From: a virus
IMG/VR virus record: IMGVR_UViG_3300027710_000078
Span: 1 to 34,380 of that record
Strand: one strand, 5' to 3'
DNA: 34,380 nt
The position numbers and the translations under genes are program-made. This document shows, in pieces, positions 1 to 4,967 of this stretch; position 1 is the stretch's first letter, and the number at the start of each line of letters is the position of its first letter. Below the pieces are notes generated by a model. That model had not been told where the DNA came from. It worked only from the letters and a program-made list of their open reading frames with translations, and made no database searches.

Positions 1-312
1 TATTTCCTCATCTGTTAGCGTCTTTGCTGTTGCTGCCTTGTAGCCCTTATCAAAGCCTATAGCCTCAGCAATTCCTAAGTCGTGTTCGCTTGGGTGGGTG
101 TAAAGCGGCTCACCATTGCCGTGGTCATAAATGTCATAGATGTAACCTAAGTCAGACTTCCATCTGTACGCTACTGGTTCATTGCTCATTACGCTTGCAC
201 CGCTATCCACGATATGTGGGGGTGATGCGGTTACTTCGCCAGCGTTTACATTAACAGTCAATGATCCGTCTTTTTCTGCAAGAATACGATCTTCGGTTGT
301 AAAGGTTGTCAT
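1..312 (-). CDS. N-terminal part of junction-spanning hypothetical protein
   Basis: The reading frame starts with ATG at 312 and is still open when it runs off the left end, giving 104 residues. The last 18 bases repeat at the right end of the window, where the same frame continues for 41 more residues to a stop at 34237, so the whole protein is about 145 residues. Residues 42-47 (MSNEPVAY) and 69-74 (PLYTHP), and the LTDEEI motif at the very end, match the protein at 4623-4967, so the two are paralogues. Residues 1-41 have no counterpart there, so translation might instead begin at Met42. The ATG overlaps the stop of the zinc-ribbon gene upstream (ATGA). PLYTHP-type proteins are common in phages and have no known function. 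Confidence 0.8.
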   Translation of the reverse strand, partial: MTTFTTEDRILAEKDGSLTVNVNAGEVTASPPHIVDSGASVMSNEPVAYRWKSDLGYIYDIYDHGNGEPLYTHPSEHDLGIAEAIGFDKGYKAATAKTLTDEEI

Positions 313-461
313 GTAGTCACCTTGCTTTTATACCTTGGTATGTTGATCCGTTCAAAACAGGCAGTACATTTCCACCTGTTAATTTTTCCTGCTTTAATCA
401 TTTTGCCGTAGTCTGCTGGGCGCATTACTTGGCAGCTAGTACAGTATCGTTTTTCAGTCAT
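309..461 (-). CDS. Small zinc-ribbon-like protein, 50 aa
   Basis: A 50-residue basic protein with two cysteine pairs, C-T-S-C near residues 8-11 and C-T-A-C near residues 34-37. The spacing is typical of a small treble-clef or zinc-ribbon fold, so nucleic-acid or protein binding is plausible. The gene overlaps the gene before it by eight bases (ATGACTGA) and its stop overlaps the start of the junction-spanning gene (ATGA). These tight overlaps are the main evidence that it is translated. The exact family was not recognised. Function is inferred only from the cysteine pattern. Confidence 0.7.
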   Translation of the reverse strand: MTEKRYCTSCQVMRPADYGKMIKAGKINRWKCTACFERINIPRYKSKVTT

Positions 462-558
462 GGTTTACCCAAAAATATAAGATTGCAGCTAATACCATCA
501 TGGTTGCAAATACGGCAAATACACCGATTGCAAAGACCACCATTATGGTTTCAATCAT
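454..558 (-). CDS. Tiny single-pass membrane peptide, 34 aa
   Basis: A 34-residue peptide that is almost entirely one hydrophobic helix (about residues 4-30), with a short charged C-terminal end. It is predicted to sit in the inner membrane. The start ATG overlaps the stop of the secreted-protein gene upstream (ATGA), and its stop overlaps the start of the zinc-ribbon gene by eight bases, so all three appear translationally coupled. Phage peptides of this size often act on host membranes or as small holin-like or exclusion proteins, but nothing in the sequence identifies this one. Confidence 0.6.
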   Translation of the reverse strand: MIETIMVVFAIGVFAVFATMMVLAAILYFWVNHD

Positions 559-854
559 TGAAATACCCGAACACTAGGTGGGCTTGGTGGTGTCATTGGT
601 ACGGTGTATTGGGGAATACCAATAGCTGACCCTTGTGGTGTTACGATTTGGTTGGGGTAAACCGTCAATGGTTGGCCTACCGTATTGCCTTGCGGGGTTA
701 ATACATTGACCGTATTGCCGTTTTGTTGAATGTAGCCAGTAACTTGGCCTTGTGGGTTTGTAATTACATAGGTTTGGGCGTGTGCAGGTACACCATAAGC
801 AAACATCGCACCAATAATTGCACCTAATATGCAAGCACCTAATAAATCTTTCAT
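555..854 (-). CDS. Small secreted protein with PQG repeats
   Basis: A 99-residue protein with a clear signal peptide: positive start (MKDLL), hydrophobic core to about residue 20, and an A-H-A cleavage site near residues 24-26. The mature part contains loosely repeated units built on N/T-P-Q-G followed by V/I-G, and ends in a proline-rich stretch (MTPPSPPS). It probably works outside the inner membrane. Its ribosome binding site overlaps the palindrome at 864-875, which may regulate it. Its stop overlaps the next start (ATGA). No enzymatic motif is visible; the function is unknown. Confidence 0.75.
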   Translation of the reverse strand: MKDLLGACILGAIIGAMFAYGVPAHAQTYVITNPQGQVTGYIQQNGNTVNVLTPQGNTVGQPLTVYPNQIVTPQGSAIGIPQYTVPMTPPSPPSVRVFQ

Positions 855-863
855 GTCTATCTC

Positions 864-891
864 ACCTTTAAAGGTAGCCCCCGTAGGGGCT
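864..891 (-). promoter_or_regulatory. Tandem palindromes over a ribosome binding site
   Basis: The perfect 12-base palindrome ACCTTTAAAGGT (864-875) directly adjoins a hairpin with 6-bp arms AGCCCC/GGGGCT and loop CGTA (876-891). In the minus-strand transcript they fill the 46-base gap between the genes at 901-1044 and 555-854. The AAAGGT arm of the first palindrome contains the likely Shine-Dalgarno sequence of the downstream gene, so folding would hide it. No T-run follows, so this does not look like a simple terminator. Confidence 0.5.
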
Positions 892-900
892 GGTTAGTAA

Positions 901-1044
901 TTATTTGGTAATTTTGAAGTTGGAATGCTTAAACAAATCAACTAAGCGCAAGATTTCTTCAAACGATAAATCAGGGCAAATTTCTTTAATTTCGTTGTAC
1001 ATAGCTTGTGTAATTGTCCAACCGTCTTTTGTAATGTATTCCAT
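901..1044 (-). CDS. Small hypothetical protein, 47 aa
   Basis: A 47-residue protein with a strong Shine-Dalgarno AGGAGA at 1051-1056, six bases before the ATG. This is the best ribosome binding site in this part of the genome. The protein is mostly charged and helical, with no recognised domain. It is the first gene after the leftward promoter at about 1088-1116, which carries the 14-base operator in its spacer, so it is likely the first product of the leftward transcript. The leader would be about 37 bases. Function unknown. Confidence 0.75.
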   Translation of the reverse strand: MEYITKDGWTITQAMYNEIKEICPDLSFEEILRLVDLFKHSNFKITK

Positions 1045-1087
1045 TTTGCTTCTCCTTTTTCTATTTCACTCGTTATTGAGTAACACC

Positions 1088-1116
1088 AGTTTATTAAGTT
1101 ATCTTAACTATTGCAA
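1088..1116 (-). promoter_or_regulatory. Leftward promoter with operator in the spacer
   Basis: On the minus strand, TTGCAA (1116-1111) is followed after exactly 17 bases by TAAACT (1093-1088). The spacer contains the perfect operator TTAAGATAACTTAA (1107-1094), identical to the sites at 1854 and 3915. A repressor bound here would block RNA polymerase. The promoter would drive the gene at 901-1044 and the leftward genes beyond it. The assignment rests on motif matches and on the repeated arrangement at three loci. Confidence 0.65.
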
Positions 1117-1125
1117 GAACTATTT

Positions 1126-1144
1126 ATTAGGGATAAACCCTAAT
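1126..1144. promoter_or_regulatory. Perfect interrupted palindrome upstream of the leftward promoter
   Basis: ATTAGGG and CCCTAAT form perfect 7-bp arms around a 5-base centre, and the site ends ten bases upstream of the leftward -35 box. As DNA this is a good place for an activator or second regulator site. Read as plus-strand RNA, the hairpin is followed four bases later by seven T residues (1149-1155), so it could also be a terminator. No plus-strand gene lies just upstream to need one. Confidence 0.45.
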
Positions 1145-1192
1145 GTTGTTTTTTTGTCAGGATTGCAAGATTCAAGGGCATAGCTATCCCTA

Positions 1193-1297
1193 CTATGAGG
1201 AATAGCTTGTCAGTCTTGCTGAGTTCTGAGGTGTATATATTGCTTCGATGTCTTTGTCGTGCCTAGGTCTGTCGTTATCACTCATCGGTCTATCCAT
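1193..1297 (-). CDS. Doubtful small open frame, 34 aa
   Basis: A 34-codon frame starting at 1297, with a second ATG four codons later (MSDNDRPRHD). The composition is charged and looks more like protein than noise, and a weak AAGAAG lies upstream. It falls in the otherwise gene-poor segment between the repressor and the leftward promoter, and no overlap with a neighbour supports it. It may be chance. No homology was recognised. Confidence 0.25.
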   Translation of the reverse strand: MDRPMSDNDRPRHDKDIEAIYTPQNSARLTSYSS

Positions 1298-1575
1298 ACA
1301 GGACGGTTCTTCTTACTATCCAAGCAATAACGGATAGGGAAGGCGCAAATGCGCTAGTAGTTTCTAGGGGTATTTACAGCCTTTACCGTAGCAACACCAA
1401 TGAGTACGGGCTAGAAGCAGAAATAGAAAAACCCCTTTGGGTTGCTCTAAGGTGATGTTGCTTACAAAATGGGTCGGTAGTCATTTGGTAAACACTCAGA
1501 ACAACCCAAAAGGGTCTTGGTCACCAACCTAGTTATCCGCAGACATCACTCCGCTTACTGGTAGTGTACTACAAC
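1298..1575 (-). ncRNA. Gene-poor, hairpin-rich segment; candidate structured RNA
   Basis: No convincing gene is present. Several stems are visible: CTATCC/GGATAG (1316-1321 with 1332-1337), GCGCA/TGCGC (1343-1354), and a long stem of 14 pairs between 1431-1444 and 1502-1515. The single non-Watson-Crick position in the long stem is G-U in the minus-strand RNA but C-A in the plus-strand RNA. That favours a minus-strand transcript, downstream of the repressor gene. GTGATGT (1452-1458) could also pair with ACATCAC (1543-1549), crossing the main stem. It could be a regulatory RNA, a repressor 3' UTR, or an origin-like element. It is a candidate only. Confidence 0.4.
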
Positions 1576-1797
1576 TTATTCCAGTTCAGGCCAAATTAAT
1601 TTATGGTTGTGTGGAAATAAAGTTTTACGGGTAATTAGCCCATGTGATTCTTTTTCTAATGTTGCAGCTAGGATCACCAGCTTATCTTGCGGAATATCAC
1701 CGTTCTGCCACATAGATACGGCAGGTACAGATACCCCGACCAGCTTGCTTATACGGGTAGGGCCACCAAGTAATTTGATAATTGCTGTTGCGTTCAT
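1576..1797 (-). CDS. Cro-like helix-turn-helix repressor
   Basis: A 73-residue DNA-binding protein starting MNATAIIKLLGG. The helix-turn-helix spans about residues 11-35 (ISKLVGVSVPAVSMWQNG), and the C-terminal LFPHNHKLIWPEL resembles small Cro/YdaS-type regulators. The frame is open to 1833, but that upstream part lies on the -35 box of the gene's own promoter. The -10 TAAGAT at 1810-1805 would place transcription start near 1798, so ATG at 1797 is chosen and the mRNA would be almost leaderless. It likely binds TTAAGATAACTTAA sites, including one on its own promoter (1798-1811), and so would control both divergent directions. Whether it maintains lysogeny or only times early transcription cannot be told. 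Confidence 0.85.
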   Translation of the reverse strand: MNATAIIKLLGGPTRISKLVGVSVPAVSMWQNGDIPQDKLVILAATLEKESHGLITRKTLFPHNHKLIWPELE

Positions 1798-1833
1798 GTA
1801 AGGTATCTTAACAAATAAACAACACTTTTGCAA
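1798..1833 (-). promoter_or_regulatory. Repressor promoter with overlapping operator
   Basis: On the minus strand TTGCAA (1833-1828) and TAAGAT (1810-1805) are separated by 17 bases. A variant operator TTAAGATACCTTAC (1811-1798) covers the -10 box and the presumed start of transcription. It differs from the perfect palindrome at two positions. This suggests weaker binding, and hence repression of the repressor's own promoter only when it is abundant. The regulation is inferred from geometry. Confidence 0.6.
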
Positions 1834-1841
1834 ATAAACGC

Positions 1842-1870
1842 TTGACTATGAATTTAAGTTATCTTAATCT
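1842..1870 (+). promoter_or_regulatory. Rightward early promoter with operator
   Basis: TTGACT (1842-1847) is followed after 17 bases by TAATCT (1865-1870), and the perfect operator TTAAGTTATCTTAA occupies 1854-1867. The -35 box is preceded by ACGC, giving the 9-base string ACGCTTGAC that also begins the promoter at 3904. It would drive the block starting at 1930. The -10 box matches the consensus poorly, so its exact position is less certain than the -35 box. Confidence 0.6.
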
Positions 1871-1876
1871 TTACAT

Positions 1877-1911
1877 ACCGCACTTGCGGTGACAACTACC
1901 GCAGTTGCGGT
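1877..1911 (+). repeat. Two 14-base inverted repeats spaced 21 bases apart
   Basis: ACCGCACTTGCGGT (1877-1890) and ACCGCAGTTGCGGT (1898-1911) each have 6-bp arms, differ from each other at one base, and are offset by exactly 21 bases, which is two turns of the helix. They lie just after the rightward early promoter and before the ribosome binding site at about 1917-1923. They could be a pair of sites for a second DNA-binding protein, or two short hairpins in the 5' leader of the early mRNA. Confidence 0.6.
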
Positions 1912-1929
1912 GAAATAGAAAGGTAAATT

Positions 1930-2151
1930 ATGAGTGATTATGACCAGCAGTTAGCAGATCAAGTACAGATGCAGTTTGAACTTGATGAAGTATTCAAAGA
2001 CTTGGAAGAAGGTACATTTCTTACCGAGCGTCAAATAGACCTATTACGCCATTGCTGCGGATATGTCGCACCTAAACGCAATAACCATGTAAACCCTGTC
2101 ATTCGTGACATTGTGAATGATTTTGGTCAAATTTTTGGAGCAAACAAATGA
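1930..2151 (+). CDS. Hypothetical acidic early protein, 73 aa
   Basis: A 73-residue acidic, mostly helical protein with a Cys-Cys pair near residues 42-43. It is the first gene of the rightward early block, with AGAAAGG before its ATG. Its stop overlaps the start of the SSB-like gene (ATGA), so the two are probably translated together. No domain was recognised. Its place before an SSB-like protein and an exonuclease suggests a role in DNA metabolism or host takeover, but this rests on context alone. Confidence 0.75.
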   Translation: MSDYDQQLADQVQMQFELDEVFKDLEEGTFLTERQIDLLRHCCGYVAPKRNNHVNPVIRDIVNDFGQIFGANK

Positions 2152-2762
2152 TTATTACTGATACACAAAAAGATTTTAAAATCGCCCCTGCTGGCAACCA
2201 TATTGCTCGCCTGTACTCCATTATTGACCTAGGTCATCAAGCTACAGAATGGAAGGGCGAAACCAAGATCATGCACAAGGTTGTATTTACTTGGGAATTG
2301 CATGGCGATGACGATGCTGGATTGCCACTCAAGACCGATGACGGCAAGCCATTAATCGTATCTAAACGCTATACAGTCAGCCTTGGCGATCAGGCTCGTT
2401 TGCGTCAAGACCTTGAAGCATGGTCAGGCAAAAAAATGACTGCGGAAGATCGCAAGAACTTTGACCTTAAAGGTTTACTGGGTAAGTTTTGCATGGTTAA
2501 TATCACGCACTCGGAAGATGGCAAATACGCCAACATTAGCGGCATTAGTCCAGTTCCTAGCGCATTGCGTAGCGCACAACCCGAAGGCATTAACCCGACC
2601 AAGATGTTTTGGTTGCAAGAGTTTAGGCAAGATGAATACGATGCGTTGCCAAAATACTACAAAGAAAAGATTGCGGAAAGCAGCGAATGGCGGGGTCAGA
2701 AGTTGCGTGAAGCTGAAGCACCCAAAGTTGAAGATGACAACCTAAACGACATTCCGTTTTAA
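2148..2762 (+). CDS. SSB-like DNA-binding protein
   Basis: A 204-residue protein. The N-terminal two thirds look like a beta-rich domain (YSIIDLG, KVVFTWEL, KRYTVSL) compatible with an OB-like fold. The C-terminus turns acidic and ends D-D-N-L-N-D-I-P-F. Bacterial single-strand-binding proteins end with the same kind of acidic D-I-P-F tip, which recruits partner enzymes. It most likely coats single-stranded phage DNA. The exonuclease at 2959, one gene further on, supports a recombination or replication module. Start is fixed by the ATGA overlap with the gene before. The specific family name is not certain. Confidence 0.75.
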   Translation: MIITDTQKDFKIAPAGNHIARLYSIIDLGHQATEWKGETKIMHKVVFTWELHGDDDAGLPLKTDDGKPLIVSKRYTVSLGDQARLRQDLEAWSGKKMTAEDRKNFDLKGLLGKFCMVNITHSEDGKYANISGISPVPSALRSAQPEGINPTKMFWLQEFRQDEYDALPKYYKEKIAESSEWRGQKLREAEAPKVEDDNLNDIPF

Positions 2763-2771
2763 GGGGGCAAT

Positions 2772-2969
2772 ATGAAAGCATTTCCAACATCACAAAGCGA
2801 ACGCTATCCTCAAATCATAGAAGGCGGCATGGACTTGCGTGATTACTTTGCGGCTCACATTATTCAAGGGATACTTGCAAACAATGCAACCTGTGATAAC
2901 GATGAAACGGTAATTAAAGCAGCTTGGGGATTAGCCGACAAAATGATAAAGGCACGAAATGATAGTTAA
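2772..2969 (+). CDS. Conserved small phage protein, 65 aa
   Basis: A 65-residue protein with the core GGMDLRDYFAAHIIQG followed by a helical C-terminal half with AWGLADKMIKAR. Short proteins with an M-D/T-L-R-D-Y-F-A-A core and an A-x-x-x-A-D-x-M-I/L end are frequent in phages of proteobacteria and have no assigned function. A strong AGGGGG precedes the ATG by four bases. The last 11 bases overlap the start of the exonuclease gene, which suggests coupling to recombination functions. Confidence 0.8.
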   Translation: MKAFPTSQSERYPQIIEGGMDLRDYFAAHIIQGILANNATCDNDETVIKAAWGLADKMIKARNDS

Positions 2970-3720
2970 AGAAAAGGTGGTAGAAAATGGTCATTGGTAC
3001 ACAAAAGACGGCACTCCAGCCTATACAACCATCGGCAAGACTGGGGAAAGAGCCACAACGCTTCGTGACGCACGGAAACTTGGACTTTTGCCAAGTGTTA
3101 CAACAATTAACGGAATGTTATCGAAAGCAGGGCTTGATACATGGAAACAGCAACAAGTCCTCTTAGCCGCTTTAACCCTGCCTAGGTTGCCTTACGAACC
3201 TGAAAGTGAGTGGCTTTCCCGTGTAATGCAGGATTCCAAGGCTACGGGCCGTGAGGCTGCGGAACGGGGTACAGCCATTCATGCCATTATTGAGTCGTAC
3301 TTTGACCAAGTGTATATGCCTGAAAAGCCAGCGTATTTAGACGGCATTGATAAAGCCTTAGAAAAGGCGTTTGGAAGCCAGCTATGGCTCTCAGAGAAGT
3401 CGTTTGGGCATCCGCTAGGGTTTGGTGGCAAATGCGATCTAATGGCTAAACCAATCAACGGCAAGGGCAATGGGTTTATTGTTGATTTCAAGACCAAAGA
3501 TACCGACCTTGACAAAGTTGATGTGTATTTTGAACATGAGATGCAACTGGCAGCTTACCGTGAGGGCCTTGGCGTTCCAGCAGCAAGGTGCGCTATTGTT
3601 TTTGTAAATGGTACGACCAATCAGGTCAAACTCATTGAGATCGAGGAACAAAAGCTACAAAATGGCTGGGAATGCTTCCAACATCTACTGCGGGTTTACC
3701 AAATCAAGAACGGAATATAA
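2959..3720 (+). CDS. RecB/Cas4-type PD-(D/E)XK exonuclease
   Basis: A 253-residue nuclease of the PD-(D/E)XK superfamily. The RecB-type motifs appear in order: GTAIHAIIE with His108 and Glu112, GGKCD with Asp160, VDFKTK with catalytic Asp176 and Lys178, and QLAAYR with Gln196 and Tyr200. Such proteins degrade DNA ends in phage recombination or recycle host DNA. With the SSB-like protein upstream it forms a likely recombination pair, although no annealing protein was recognised. It is the last gene before the noncoding segment at 3721-3965. Confidence 0.88.
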   Translation: MIVKEKVVENGHWYTKDGTPAYTTIGKTGERATTLRDARKLGLLPSVTTINGMLSKAGLDTWKQQQVLLAALTLPRLPYEPESEWLSRVMQDSKATGREAAERGTAIHAIIESYFDQVYMPEKPAYLDGIDKALEKAFGSQLWLSEKSFGHPLGFGGKCDLMAKPINGKGNGFIVDFKTKDTDLDKVDVYFEHEMQLAAYREGLGVPAARCAIVFVNGTTNQVKLIEIEEQKLQNGWECFQHLLRVYQIKNGI

Positions 3721-3903
3721 TGGTAGTTCCTTCACGGGAACGGGGGAAAGCAAGAACGCTTCGCATATGGGAATGTGAGTACCCCAACTATTTTTAGGGC
3801 GTTAAGCCGCCAAAGTAGGATGCAGTAAGTATGGAATTTTGCGGCTTTCTGCCATACAGCTTGCAACTGCCAAATACTGCCCTGTTGCTTTTTGGTCACA
3901 TAA
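3721..3903 (+). other. Noncoding segment with crossing stem-loops
   Basis: No gene is visible between the exonuclease and the next promoter. GTTCC/GGAAC forms a small hairpin soon after the exonuclease stop. Further on, AAGCCGC (3804-3810) can pair with GCGGCTT (3841-3847), and GTATGG (3829-3834) with CCATAC (3852-3857). The two stems interleave, so they are either alternatives or form a pseudoknot. The segment may attenuate or process the early transcript. No run of T residues marks a standard terminator. Confidence 0.4.
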
Positions 3904-3935
3904 CGCTTGACGAATTAAGATAACTTAATTATTCT
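3904..3935 (+). promoter_or_regulatory. Second rightward promoter with operator
   Basis: TTGACG (3907-3912) and TATTCT (3930-3935) are 17 bases apart. The spacer holds TTAAGATAACTTAA (3915-3928), the exact reverse complement of the sites read on the plus strand at 1094 and 1854. The -35 region shares ACGCTTGAC with the promoter at 1842. It would drive the genes 3966-5401 under the same repressor. Confidence 0.65.
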
Positions 3936-3965
3936 GTTCTTACTTTAACTGAAAGTGAGATAGAA

Positions 3966-4169
3966 ATGAACATACAAAACTTAATACCCCGAACAAGTCA
4001 AAATGTAGAAGTGCGCTACATCCCTGAAGAAGAATGGTATCGCTTGACTGACGAACGAAATGAAGATGGTTATGGCGTTTTTCGTGATGGCAAATTGATC
4101 TATTCCAACCATGATCCAATCGAAGCAAGTTACGAATTTGACGAGGTAACACATGAACACACCCTATAA
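3966..4169 (+). CDS. Hypothetical protein, 67 aa
   Basis: A 67-residue acidic protein with several aromatic residues (EEEWYRLTDE, DGYGVFRDGK) that look like a small alpha/beta fold. It is the first gene after the promoter at 3904 and overlaps the start of the next gene by 17 bases. The ribosome binding site is weak (GAAAGTGAG). No family was recognised. It may modulate a host protein, as small early phage proteins often do, but this is speculation from position. Confidence 0.65.
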   Translation: MNIQNLIPRTSQNVEVRYIPEEEWYRLTDERNEDGYGVFRDGKLIYSNHDPIEASYEFDEVTHEHTL

Positions 4170-4626
4170 CACAGGCAAAGTAGAGATCGGCAAGTACTAC
4201 CAAAAGCCGTTACGCATTGAGCAAGACGATGACATGATTAAGGTTCAAGGCTGGCTTATTGGTGAAAGCAAAGAGGCCCGCATGGAACGCATAGCCAAAC
4301 GGATTTATTTTGGATTGGTGCTGGCTTTAACAGTAATACTGTTGTTTTCAAGCAACGCTAAAGCTGCGGCTATTGCGACTATGCCCAATGAAGGCGGTGG
4401 CAAGATCGTATTGACCGATGAGGTATGCAAAAACGATGGCAAGACTTACAACAAGTTAAGCCGTGCGTACAACTACACTACATCAGGCCACGGTAGTGAA
4501 GGCTGTTTTTACATTGAAGATGACACGGTTGTAGTCATTTGGGACACGGCAGCAGGGGTAAAAAGGATGCGCTACCCAGCAGAAAACTTCACCCTTATCA
4601 AGCGCAGCAAAGGTACGCAGATATGA
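4153..4626 (+). CDS. Membrane-anchored hypothetical protein, 157 aa
   Basis: A 157-residue protein with a charged N-terminal segment of about 50 residues, one hydrophobic helix at about residues 52-73 (FGLVLALTVILLFSS then A-K-A-A-A), and a C-terminal domain with Cys95 and Cys117, which could form a disulfide outside the cytoplasm. The helix looks like an internal signal anchor. The C-terminal domain resembles small phage proteins with a GCFY-x-D/E-D core and has no known function. Its stop overlaps the start of the next gene (ATGA). Confidence 0.7.
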   Translation: MNTPYNTGKVEIGKYYQKPLRIEQDDDMIKVQGWLIGESKEARMERIAKRIYFGLVLALTVILLFSSNAKAAAIATMPNEGGGKIVLTDEVCKNDGKTYNKLSRAYNYTTSGHGSEGCFYIEDDTVVVIWDTAAGVKRMRYPAENFTLIKRSKGTQI

Positions 4627-4967
4627 ACAATGAACCAGTAGCGTGGATAGATTCGTACGATTTAGAGCGTTTACCGCACCATGATTGCTGGGTAAACGGG
4701 CAAGAACATAAAAATAGCGTACCACTCTACACCCATCCAGCAGACCTAACAGATGAGGAAATTATTGAAAGTCTTGCTGAACTTGAGCATGACCAATGGA
4801 TGTCATGGGCTGATTCAATAATGAAATCTGAAAAGATTAGCGATAACAGGTTTGCAAGATGGGCTAGTTTAATGATTCCTTATGCTGAATTATCAGAAGA
4901 AATGAAAGAGCATGACAGAGTTTGGGCTAGGAGAGCATTAGCAATACTAAAAAAGACACAAAAGTGA
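4623..4967 (+). CDS. PLYTHP-type hypothetical protein, 114 aa
   Basis: A 114-residue protein starting MNNEPVAW, then S-V-P-L-Y-T-H-P near residues 31-38 and LTDEEI near 41-46, ending in ARRALAILKK. The same blocks in the same order occur in the junction-spanning protein at the window ends, so the two are paralogues. The frame is open further upstream, but the ATG at 4623 overlaps the previous stop (ATGA) and aligns with Met42 of the paralogue. Proteins with the EPVA...PLYTHP pattern are common in phages; their role is unknown. Confidence 0.75.
   Translation: MNNEPVAWIDSYDLERLPHHDCWVNGQEHKNSVPLYTHPADLTDEEIIESLAELEHDQWMSWADSIMKSEKISDNRFARWASLMIPYAELSEEMKEHDRVWARRALAILKKTQK

Noticed and set aside
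574-834. Minus-strand frame of 86 codons in the secreted-protein gene.
   Set aside because: It lies inside the frame with a good signal peptide and coupled start/stop; the composition is unlike a normal protein.
1383-1484. Minus-strand frame of 33 codons starting MTTDPF.
   Set aside because: No ribosome binding site, no overlap with a neighbour, and it lies in the hairpin-rich segment that looks like RNA structure.
1576-1833. Longer repressor beginning at 1833.
   Set aside because: The added codons lie on the repressor's own promoter and would not be in its mRNA.
3940-4203. Minus-strand frame of 87 codons opposite the early genes.
   Set aside because: It is antisense to two overlapping rightward genes that follow a clear promoter.
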